Assembly (NCBI GenBank): GCA_036785325.1 | Contig: JAXIVH010000065.1 | Location: 390,001 to 454,000 of the forward strand | DNA from: Urophycis tenuis | Taxonomy: Eukaryota; Chordata; Actinopteri; Gadiformes; Phycidae | Length of the DNA: 64,000 nt | Reading direction: 5' to 3' | Part shown: in pieces, positions 1 through 9,471 of the stretch | Layout: every line of letters starts with the position of its first letter | Position numbering within the stretch: position 1 is the stretch's first letter | Notes under the pieces: generated by a model | Seen by the model: the letters and a program-made list of their open reading frames with translations, nothing else | The model's database searches: none | Told to the model about the DNA's origin: nothing | Made by a program: the position numbers and the translations under genes

Positions 1-440
1 CAGCTTCCGCCCTCAGGAAGACAATGTATACCGATGGAGATGATGCATGTGGGAAATACATCACCATCCACCGAAGACATATCCAGAAACCAGCTCAAGT
101 TAATCAATAACCACCTAATGTCTTGTAGCTTTCAAAAACTCAGAGTACAAAGTGTACCTCCAACTAAAGAGCACTAATTTAGTTGTAGGCGCATACAGAG
201 CTGCTTATTCCAGCGCGGAAGTGTGTATTTACTGGTTTGTTTTGCATGCAATCAATCAAGCGGCGATAGTAAAATAATAAGGAAAGAATGAAAGCAAACA
301 GTGGAAAACGGTCACACTGTCGTCATTGTCCTCCTGCAGGTTTTGTGTAAAAAGGATAAAAATTAGAAAGAAACCGCAGATCTTTCAACGTTGTCGGTCT
401 TGAATCGATATCAGACTGTGATTCATCATTGACTTAGGCA
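1..440. other. Unique sequence left of the claudin exon, within claudin intron 1 by orientation
   Basis: No coding exon is recognisable on either strand here. Because the claudin exon at 835-628 is on the minus strand and ends in a splice donor, this stretch should lie in its first intron, which runs off the window. I looked for a second claudin exon (the RAL segment and second membrane span) and did not see one. The right part may be the body of the retroposon whose tail is at 441-487, but I cannot place a left end. Confidence 0.5.
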
Positions 441-487
441 ATTTCCCTCAGGGATCAATAAAGTATGTCTGTCTGTCTGTCTGTCTG
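441..487 (+). mobile_element. Retroposon 3' tail ending in a TGTC microsatellite
   Basis: The stretch reads ATTTCCCTCAGGGATCAATA and then AAGTA, followed by about five TGTC units at 466-487. A tail of the type CCCTC-GGGATCAATAAAGTAT plus a tetranucleotide run is a common 3' end of fish non-LTR retroposons; that comparison is from memory. The element would be on the plus strand, antisense to the claudin gene and inside its first intron. Its 5' end and family are not determined. It is probably a short, truncated copy. Confidence 0.6.
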
Positions 488-627
488 ACTTAAGGTTCCC
501 CAATGCGGGTCCCCAGAGGTGCACCGTGCTGCTCTACTCTCCAGTCCCAGAGCGGGCGGCTCCAGGTCCTACTGAGTACCGCTGATGAAGCGGCGGGGGC
601 TCAGGGGCTCAGGGGCCGCACGCCTAC

Positions 628-835
628 CGTTCAGGGCCAGCAGCGAGGGGAACTCCCTGCAGTCGTGCACGCCGGTGGCGCAGGACATCCACAGGTTCTC
701 GTAGATGGTGGAGGTGGTGATGACGTTGCCGTTGACCGTGGAGGTCTTCCAGTAGCGGTTGGGCAGCGCGATGCCCACCAGGACCCAGCCCAAGAAGCCC
801 AGCAGCAGGGCCACCACCTCCACGATGGGATCCAT
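628..835 (-). CDS. cldn15: Claudin first coding exon (claudin-15-like, partial gene)
   Basis: Claudins are four-pass membrane proteins of tight junctions; the claudin-15 group forms paracellular cation pores, mainly in gut epithelium. The exon starts at the ATG at 835-833 and encodes 69 full codons plus one base. It shows the start MDPIVEVV, a first membrane span at about residues 5-25, and the first extracellular loop with W29, the NLW49..C52 signature and C59, then EFPSLLALN. The exon ends at 628 with GTAGGC following (627-622), a phase-1 donor after LALN, where claudin-15/10 genes have an intron. Later exons lie left of the window. The two loop cysteines have only six residues between them, against 8-10 usual for claudins, which suggests an in-frame loss of three codons at about 673/674. 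Claudin identity is secure; the paralogue and the symbol are less so. An in-frame TTG further upstream is not a plausible start. Confidence 0.85.
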
Positions 836-1085
836 GGACTCCCCCCCCCCTACTGGTCCTCTCAACCGTCAGAGAAGGAGTCACAAGGCTCGGAGCGCCG
901 TCTTATCTCGAGTCCTGCAGCCTTGAGGTCTTCAGCAGCACGAGTCAGAGAGGGTTGAGTCCTTTGCGTGGATGTGTTTCTGTTTAGTTTAATCCTGTGT
1001 TGTTTCTTATTAAGTAGACCAGCGACGTACCACCACACTGCTGGAGACTGGGGGGGACGTAGGATGTGGTGGGCAAAAGTCAACG
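836..1085 (-). promoter_or_regulatory. Claudin 5' UTR and proximal upstream region
   Basis: This 250-bp stretch separates the claudin start codon from the first satellite monomer, so it must hold the 5' UTR and core promoter unless a further 5' exon lies elsewhere. A run of ten C (G on the transcript strand) lies at 841-850, just upstream of the ATG. An AT-rich TTAATAAG on the minus strand at about 1005-1015 is a weak TATA-like candidate. No transcription start is proven by sequence alone. Confidence 0.4.
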
Positions 1086-4000
1086 CTTAGTATTTCAACG
1101 ACCCATGAGTCAATATAGTCTTGCCATACGCCGTTGGAAAGCTCAGATTTTCCCGCTTATAAAGAGCCCATCCCCCAGCAATTTGGTTGCTCACAGACTA
1201 AACTGCGTCAGGTTGACTAAAGTCTACCCAGCAGCTAAAAACATACCTTCAACGTTTCAATTAACATCAATCTTTCCTTACAGAACACAAATTAATTAGC
1301 TTAGTATTTCAACGACCCATGAGTCAATATAGTCTTGCCATACGCCGTTGGAAAGCTTAGATTTCCCCGCTTAAAATGAGCCCATCCGCGAGCAATTTGG
1401 TTGCTCACAGAAAAAACTGCGTCAGGTTGACTGAAGTCTACCCAGCAGCTAAAAACATACCTTTAACGTTTCAATTAACATCAATCTTTCCTTACAGAAC
1501 ACAAATTAATTAGCTTAGTATTTCAACGACCCTTTGGTGAATATAGTGTTACCATACACCGTTGGAAAGCTGAGATTTCCCCGCTTAAAATGCGCCCATC
1601 CGCGAGCAGTCTGGTTGCTCACAGACAAAACTGCGTCAGGTTGACTGAAGTCTACCCAGCAGCTAAAAACATACCTTCAACGTTTCAATTAAGATCAATC
1701 TTTCCTTACAGAACACAAATTAATTAGCTTAGTATTTCAACGACCCATGAGTCAATATAGTCTTGCCATACGCCGTTGGAAAGCTTAGATTTCCCCGCTT
1801 AAAATGCGCCCATCCGCGAGCAGTCTGGTTGCTCACAGACTAAACTGCGTCAGGTTGACTGAAGTCTACCCAGAAGCTAAAAACATACCTTCAACGTTTC
1901 AATTAAGTTCAATCTTTCAATAAAGAACACAAATTAATTAGCTTAGTATTTCAACGACCCATGAGTCAATATAGTCTTGCCATACACCGTTGGAAAGCTT
2001 AGATTTCCCCGCTTAAAATGAGCCCATCCCCGAGCAATTTGGTTGCCCACAGACAAAATTGCGTCAGGTTGACTGAAGTCTACCCAGCAGCTAAAAACAT
2101 ACCTTCAACGTTTCAATTAAGATCAATCTTTCCTTACAGAACACAAATTAATTAGCTTAGTATTTCAACGACCCTTTGGTGAATATAGTCTTGCCATACG
2201 CCGTTGGAAAGCTTAGATTTCCCCGCTTATAATGAGCCCATCCCCGAGCAATTTAGTTGCTCACAGACAAAACTGCGTCAGGTTGACTGAAGTCTACACA
2301 GCAGCTAAAAGCATACCTTCAACGTTTCAATTAACATCAATCTTTCCTTACAGAACACAAATTAATTAGCTTAGTATTTCAACGACCCATGAGTCAATAT
2401 AGTCTTGCCATACGCCGTTGGAAAGCTTTGATTTCCCCGCTTAAAATGAGCCCATCCGCGAGCAGTCTGGTTGATCACAGACATAACTGCGTCAGGTTGA
2501 CTGAAGTCTACCCAGCAGCTAAAAACATACCTTCAACGTTTCAATTAACATCAATCTTCCCTTACAGAACACAAATTAATTAGCTTATTATATCAACGAC
2601 CCATGAGTCAATATAGTCTTGCCATAAGCCGTTGGAAAGCTTAGATTTCCCCGCTTAAAATGAGCCAATATCTGAGCAATTTGGTTGATCACAGACAAAA
2701 CTGCGTCAGGTTGACTGAAGTCTACCCAGAAGCTAAAAACATACCTTCAACGTTTCAATTAACATCAATCTTTCCTTACAGAACACAAATTAATTAGCTT
2801 AGTATTTCAACGACCCTTTGGTGAATATAGTCTTGCCATACGCCGTTGGAAAGCTTAGATTTCCCCGCTTATAATGAGCCCATCCCCGAGCAATTTGGTT
2901 GCTCACAGACAAAACTGCGTCAGGTTGACTGAAGTCTAGACAGCAGCTAAAAGCATACCTTCAACGTTTCAATTAACATCAATCTTTCCTTACAGAACAC
3001 AAATTAATTAGCTTAGTATTTCAACGACCCATGAGTCAATATAGTCTTGCCATACGCCGTTGGAAAGCTTTGATTTCCCCGCTTAAAATGAGCCCATCCG
3101 CGAGCAGTCTGGTTGATCACAGACATAACTGCGTCAGGTTGACTGAAGTCTACCCAGCAGCTAAAAACATACCTTCAACGTTTCAATTAACATCAATCTT
3201 CCCTTACAGAACACAAATTAATTAGCTTATTATATCAACGACCCATGAGTCAATATAGTCTTGCCATACGCCGTTGGAAAGCTTAGATTTCCCCGCTTAA
3301 AATGAGCCAATACCTGAGCAATTTGGTTGATCACAGACAAAACTGCGTCAGGTTGACTGAAGTCTACCCAGAAGCTAAAAACATACCTTCAACGTTTCAA
3401 TTAACATCAATCTTTCCTTACAGAACACAAATTAATTAGCTTAGTATTTCAACGACCCTTTGGTGAATATAGTCTTGCCATACGCCGTTGGAAAGCTTAG
3501 ATTTCCCCGCTTAAAATGAGCCCATCCGCGAGCAGTCTGGTTGCTCACAGACTAAACTGCGTCAGGTTGACTGAAGTCTACCCAGCAGCTAAAAACATAC
3601 CTTCAACGTTTCAATTAACATCAATCTTTCCTTACAGAACACAAATTAATTAGCTTAGTATTTCAACGACCCTTTGGTGAATATAGTCTTGCCATACGCC
3701 GTTGGAAAGCTTAGATTTCCCCGCTTATAATGAGCCCATCCCCGAGCAATTTGGTTGCTCACAGACAAAACTGCGTCAGGTTGACTGAAGTCTACACAGC
3801 AGCTAAAAGCATACCTTCAACGTTTCAATTAACATCAATCTTTCCTTACAGAACACAAATTAATTAGCTTAGTATTTCAACGACCCATGAGTCAATATAA
3901 TCTTGCCATACGTCGTTGGAAAGCTTAGATTTCCCCGCTTAAAATGAGCCCATCCCCGAGCAATTTAGTTGCTCACAGACAAAACTGCGTCAGGTTGACT

Positions 4001-7000
4001 GAAGTCTACACAGCAGCTAAAAGCATACCTTCAACGTTTCAATTAACATCAATCTTTCCTTACAGAACACAAATTAATTAGCTTAGTATTTCAACGACCC
4101 ATGAGTCAATATAGTCTTGCCATACGCCGTTGGAAAGCTTTGATTTCCCCGCTTAAAATGAGCCCATCCGCGAGCAGTCTGGTTGATCACAGACATAACT
4201 GCGTCAGGTTGACTGAAGTCTACCCAGCAGCTAAAAACATACCTTCAACGTTTCAATTAACATCAATCTTCCCTTACAGAACACAAATTAATTAGCTTAT
4301 TATATCAACGACCCATGAGTCAATATAGTCTTGCCATACGCCGTTGGAAAGCTTAGATTTCCCCGCTTAAAATGAGCCAATACCTGAGCAATTTGGTTGA
4401 TCACAGACAAAACTGCGTCAGGTTGACTGAAGTCTACCCAGAAGCTAAAAACATACCTTCAACGTTTCAATTAACATCAATCTTTCCTTACAGAACACAA
4501 ATTAATTAGCTTAGTATTTCAACGACCCTTTGGTGAATATAGTCTTGCCATACGCCGTTGGAAAGCTTAGATTTCCCCGCTTATAATGAGCCCATCCCCG
4601 AGCAATTTGGTTGCTCACAGACAAAACTGCGTCAGGTTGACTGAAGTCTACCCAGCAGCTAAAAACATACCTTCAACGTTTCAATTAACATCAATCTTTC
4701 CTTACAGAACACAAATTAATTAGCTTAGTATTTCAACGACCCTTTGGTGAATATAGTCTTGCCATACGCCGTTGGAAAGCTTAGATTTCCCCGCTTATAA
4801 TGAGCCCATCCCCGAGCAATTTGGTTGCTCACAGACAAAACTGCGTCAGGTTGACTGAAGTCTACACAGCAGCTAAAAGCATACCTTCAACGTTTCAATT
4901 AACATCAATCTTTCCTTACAGAACACAAATTAATTAGCTTAGTATTTCAACGACCCATGAGTCAATATAGTCTTGCCATACGCCGTTGGAAAGCTTTGAT
5001 TTCCCCGCTTAAAATGAGCCCATCCGCGAGCAGTCTGGTTGATCACAGACATAACTGCGTCAGGTTGACTGAAGTCTACCCAGCAGCTAAAAACATACCT
5101 TCAACGTTTCAATTAACATCAATCTTCCCTTACAGAACACAAATTAATTAGCTTATTATATCAACGACCCATGAGTCAATATAGTCTTGCCATACGCCGT
5201 TGGAAAGCTTAGATTTCCCCGCTTAAAATGAGCCAATATCTGAGCAATTTGGTTGATCACAGACAAAACTGCGTCAGGTTGACTGAAGTCTACCCAGAAG
5301 CTAAAAACATACCTTCAACGTTTCAATTAACATCAATCTTTCCTTACAGAACACAAATTAATTAGCTTAGTATTTCAACGACCCTTTGGTGAATATAGTC
5401 TTGCCATACGCCGTTGGAAAGCTTAGATTTCCCCGCTTATAATGAGCCCATCCCCGAGCAATTTGGTTGCTCACAGACAAAACTGCGTCAGGTTGACTGA
5501 AGTCTAGACAGCAGCTAAAAGCATACCTTCAACGTTTCAATTAACATCAATCTTTCCTTACAGAACACAAATTAATTAGCTTAGTATTTCAACGACCCAT
5601 GAGTCAATATAGTCTTGCCATACGCCGTTGGAAAGCTTTGATTTCCCCGCTTAAAATGAGCCCATCCGCGAGCAGTCTGGTTGATCACAGACATAACTGC
5701 GTCAGGTTGACTGAAGTCTACCCAGCAGCTAAAAACATACCTTCAACGTTTCAATTAACATCAATCTTCCCTTACAGAACACAAATTAATTAGCTTATTA
5801 TATCAACGACCCATGAGTCAATATAGTCTTGCCATACGCCGTTGGAAAGCTTAGATTTCCCCGCTTAAAATGAGCCAATACCTGAGCAATTTGGTTGATC
5901 ACAGACAAAACTGCGTCAGGTTGACTGAAGTCTACCCAGAAGCTAAAAACATACCTTCAACGTTTCAATTAACATCAATCTTTCCTTACAGAACACAAAT
6001 TAATTAGCTTAGTATTTCAACGACCCTTTGGTATATATAGTCTTGCCATACGCCGTTGGAAAGCTTAGATTTCCCCGCTTAAAATGAGCCCATCCGCGAG
6101 CAGTCTGGTTGCTCACAGACTAAACTGCGTCAGGTTGACTGAAGTCTACCCAGCAGCTAAAAACATACCTTCAACGTTTCAATTAACATCAATCTTTCCT
6201 TACAGAACACAAATTAATTAGCTTAGTATTTCAACGACCCTTTGGTGAATATAGTCTTGCCATACGCCGTTGGAAAGCTTAGATTTCCCCGCTTATAATG
6301 AGCCCATCCCCGAGCAATTTGGTTGCTCACAGACAAAACTGCGTCAGGTTGACTGAAGTCTACACAGCAGCTAAAAGCATACCTTCAACGTTTCAATTAA
6401 CATCAATCTTTCCTTACAGAACACAAATTAATTAGCTTAGTATTTCAACGACCCATGAGTCAATATAATCTTGCCATACGTCGTTGGAAAGCTTAGATTT
6501 CCCCGCTTAAAATGAGCCCATCCCCGAGCAATTTAGTTGCTCACAGACAAAACTGCGTCAGGTTGACTGAAGTCTACACAGCAGCTAAAAGCATACCTTC
6601 AACGTTTCAATTAACATCAATCTTTCCTTACAGAACACAAATTAATTAGCTTAGTATTTCAACGACTCATGAGTCAATATAGTCTTGCCATACGCCGTTG
6701 GAAAGCTTTGATTTCCCCGCTTAAAATGAGCCCATCCGCGAGCAGTCTGGTTGATCACAGACATAACTGCGTCAGGTTGACTGAAGTCTACCCAGCAGCT
6801 AAAAGCATACCTTCAACGTTTCAATTAACATCAATCTTCCCTTACAGAACACAAATTAATTAGCTTATTATATCAACGACCCATGAGTCAATATAGTCTT
6901 GCCATACGCCGTTGGAAAGCTTAGATTTCCCCGCTTAAAATGAGCCAATACCTGAGCAATTTGGTTGATCACAGACAAAACTGCGTCAGGTTGACTGAAG

Positions 7001-8660
7001 TCTACCCAGAAGCTAAAAACATACCTTCAACGTTTCAATTAACATCAATCTTTCCTTACAGAACACAAATTAATTAGCTTAGTATTTCAACGACCCTTTG
7101 GTGAATATAGTCTTGCCATACGCCGTTGGAAAGCTTAGATTTCCCCGCTTATAATGAGCCCATCCCCGAGCAATTTGGTTGCTCACAGACAAAACTGCGT
7201 CAGGTTGACTGAAGTCTACACAGCAGCTAAAAGCATACCTTCAACGTTTCAATTAACATCAATCTTTCCTTACAGAACACAAATTAATTAGCTTAGTATT
7301 TCAACGACCCATGAGTCAATATAGTCTTGCCATACGCCGTTGGAAAGCTTTGATTTCCCCGCTTAAAATGAGCCCATCCGCGAGCAGTCTGGTTGATCAC
7401 AGACATAACTGCGTCAGGTTGACTGAAGTCTACCCAGCAGCTAAAAACATACCTTCAACGTTTCAATTAACATCAATCTTCCCTTACAGAACACAAATTA
7501 ATTAGCTTATTATATCAACGACCCATGAGTCAATATAGTCTTGCCATACGCCGTTGGAAAGCTTAGATTTCCCCGCTTAAAATGAGCCAATACCTGAGCA
7601 ATTTGGTTGATCACAGACAAAACTGCGTCAGGTTGACTGAAGTCTACCCAGAAGCTAAAAACATACCTTCAACGTTTCAATTAACATCAATCTTTCCTTA
7701 CAGAACACAAATTAATTAGCTTAGTATTTCAACGACCCTTTGGTGAATATAGTCTTGCCATACGCCGTTGGAAAGCTTAGATTTCCCCGCTTAAAATGAG
7801 CCCATCCGCGAGCAGTCTGGTTGCTCACAGACTAAACTGCGTCAGGTTGACTGAAGTCTACCCAGCAGCTAAAAACATACCTTCAACGTTTCAATTAACA
7901 TCAATCTTTCCTTACAGAACACAAATTAATTAGCTTAGTATTTCAACGACCCTTTGGTGAATATAGTCTTGCCATACGCCGTTGGAAAGCTTAGATTTCC
8001 CCGCTTATAATGAGCTCATCCCCGAGCAATTTGGTTGCTCACAGACAAAACTGCGTCAGGTTGACTGAAGTCTACACAGCAGCTAAAAGCATACCTTCAA
8101 CGTTTCAATTAACATCAATCTTTCCTTACAGAACACAAATTAATTAGCTTAGTATTTCAATGACCCATGAGTCAATATAATCTTGCCATACGTCGTTGGA
8201 AAGCTTAGATTTCCCCGCTTAAAATGAGCCCATCCGCGAGCAGTCTGGTTGATCACAGACATAACTGCGTCAGGTTGACTGAAGTCTACCCAGCACCTAA
8301 AAACATACCTTCAACGTTTCAATTAACATCAATCTTTCCTTACAGAACACAAATTAATTAGCTCAGTATTTCAACGACCCATGAGTCAATATAGTCTTGC
8401 CATACGCCGTTGGAAAGCTTAGATTTCCCCGCTTAAAATGAGCCCATCCCCGAGCAATTTGGTTGCTCAAAGACGAAACTGCGTCAGGTTGACTGAAGTC
8501 TACCCAGCACCTAAAAACATACCTTCAACGTTTCAATTAACATCAATCTTTCCTTACAGAACACAAATTAATTAGCTCAGTATTTCAACGACCCATGAGT
8601 CAATATAGGCTTGCCATACACCGTTGGAAAGCTTAGATTTCCCCGCTTAAAATGAGCCCA
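1086..8660 (+). repeat. 214-bp satellite array, block 1 (35 monomers plus 85 nt)
   Basis: The monomer runs from CTTAGTATTTCAACGACC to AATTAATTAG. From 1086 to 8575 it repeats exactly 35 times with no net length change; a 36th copy stops at nucleotide 85 (GAGCCCA), where the 0.8-kb unit begins. Each monomer has one GGAAAGCTTAG (a HindIII site). Two sequence classes differ at nucleotides about 18-26: CCCATGAGTCA and CCCTTTGGTGA. Diagnostic variants recur 12 monomers apart (2,568 bp): 2389/4957, 3031/5599 and 4101/6669. An 8-monomer period (1,712 bp) links 5599 to 7311. Sixty-four-codon open frames occur where a stop in GCTTAG has mutated to GCTTTG; they are not genes. Confidence 0.97.
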
Positions 8661-9471
8661 AAATGTATCATTGAAGCCATTATTGAGACTTTTCTTTTTA
8701 AATTATACCGCATGAACATGGGTCTGCAATAAAGCTTTATATATATTTATCTGTGTGTGTGTGTGTTTTAATCACTTACTTGGAACGGCATGATCCCACA
8801 TCGCTGTGAAGGGACGGCGTTAACGAGGTGGGTGTGCAACCCCTCGAGAGAGTTGCTGCTTGTTCAGCCGGATGCCGTTCTTAAAACCACCTTCACAGAG
8901 ACATACAGCTGTATGCCAGGGGGGTCCTGTAACACACAAAATATTGCAAGGTCCTCATTTATGCTGGTGTCATTTTGAAATGTTACCATATACAAGTTTG
9001 AATGGTTTTGACACACGATGACTGCAGAGACAGCTGCAGGATGGCCCTGGATGCAGGACGGAGGGGGCCTGTGGCTGTGCGGGGAGGACCAGCGGTATGG
9101 GTGCTGCCGACACAGGGGGCGGGCAGGCCACAGGCTGACGCAGCAGGAGGCCTCGGCTGGAGGCGGGCGGGCGCAGGAGGCTACGGCCGGGTGGAGGACG
9201 ACAACGCAGTGGGCTGAACGGGCCAGTTGGTGGGAGTCACAGGCTCTGGCTCATCAACAAATAATCTGGAAATATAAAATACACACGTGATCAGTATTGA
9301 TATTGAAATCTTTTATAAGAACACTGTTCATACTGTTTACACTTTTTATGCAACTGTTTATACAATGTCCATACTGTTTATTTATTAATGTTTATCACTG
9401 ACAATAAAGGTGACTTGGTATGACTTGTGTGCTATTTTCTTTCCACAGTCAACAGAACACACATGAATCAG
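8661..9471 (-). repeat. 0.8-kb composite unit, copy 1 (doubly deleted exon class)
   Basis: The 811-bp unit breaks the monomer after nucleotide 85. In plus order it contains an AT-rich stretch with AATAAA at about 8729, a GT microsatellite at about 8754-8767, the minus-strand transposase-like exon, a GC-rich stretch at about 9020-9240, an AT-rich stretch with AATAAA near 9402, and a polypyrimidine tract ending TTTCTTTCCACAG near 9448. The last 40 or so bases resemble the end of the satellite monomer. Overlapping plus-strand frames in the GC-rich part have no recognisable domains. Confidence 0.85.
8780..9021 (-). pseudogene. Transposase-like exon, decayed (1-bp and 17-bp deletions)
   Basis: This is the counterpart of the intact exon at 49242-48983. 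A 1-bp deletion (TTCTTAAAACC on the plus strand where intact copies have TTCTTCACAACC) shifts the frame and leads to a TGA about eight codons later. A further 17-bp deletion removes most of the YKCRRG segment. The two deletions add to 18 bp, so the downstream frame is nominally restored, but the TGA lies between them. The GTAAGT donor after 8780 is kept. Confidence 0.7.

Noticed and set aside
503..958. 151-codon plus-strand frame over the claudin exon
   Set aside because: It is antisense to the clear claudin reading frame and has low-complexity composition.
2389..2583. 64-codon open frame starting MSQYSLAIRRW in this and many other monomers
   Set aside because: It is open only in monomers where the stop in GCTTAG has mutated to GCTTTG or GCTTCG. 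Most monomers are closed at that point, there is no codon-level conservation beyond that of the whole repeat, and no domain is recognisable.
1086..8660. CRISPR array
   Set aside because: The repeats are 214 bp, contiguous and without unique spacers, in eukaryotic sequence with introns.
8750..8770. GT microsatellite as a Z-DNA or regulatory element
   Set aside because: It is short (about 14-18 bp), of variable length between copies, and lies in the presumed intron; nothing beyond an ordinary dinucleotide run is supported.
8790..8978. Plus-strand 62-68 codon frames starting MIPHRCEG
   Set aside because: These are the antisense of the transposase-like exon; the minus strand has the motifs and the splice donor.
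9002..9290. Plus-strand frames of 71 and 90 codons in the GC-rich part of each composite unit
   Set aside because: They lie in a GC-rich stretch where stops are rare, overlap one another in different frames, have no recognisable domain, and sit opposite the better supported minus-strand exon frame.
9395..9430. AATAAA with a following GT-rich stretch as a plus-strand polyadenylation site
   Set aside because: The pattern is present in most units, but no plus-strand gene precedes it and AT-rich sequence gives AATAAA by chance. It is noted only as a feature of the unit.
8661..9471. The 0.8-kb unit as twelve independent transposon insertions
   Set aside because: All copies share one breakpoint phase, one orientation and the same flanking 85-nt partial monomer. 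No target-site duplication or terminal inverted repeat was seen.
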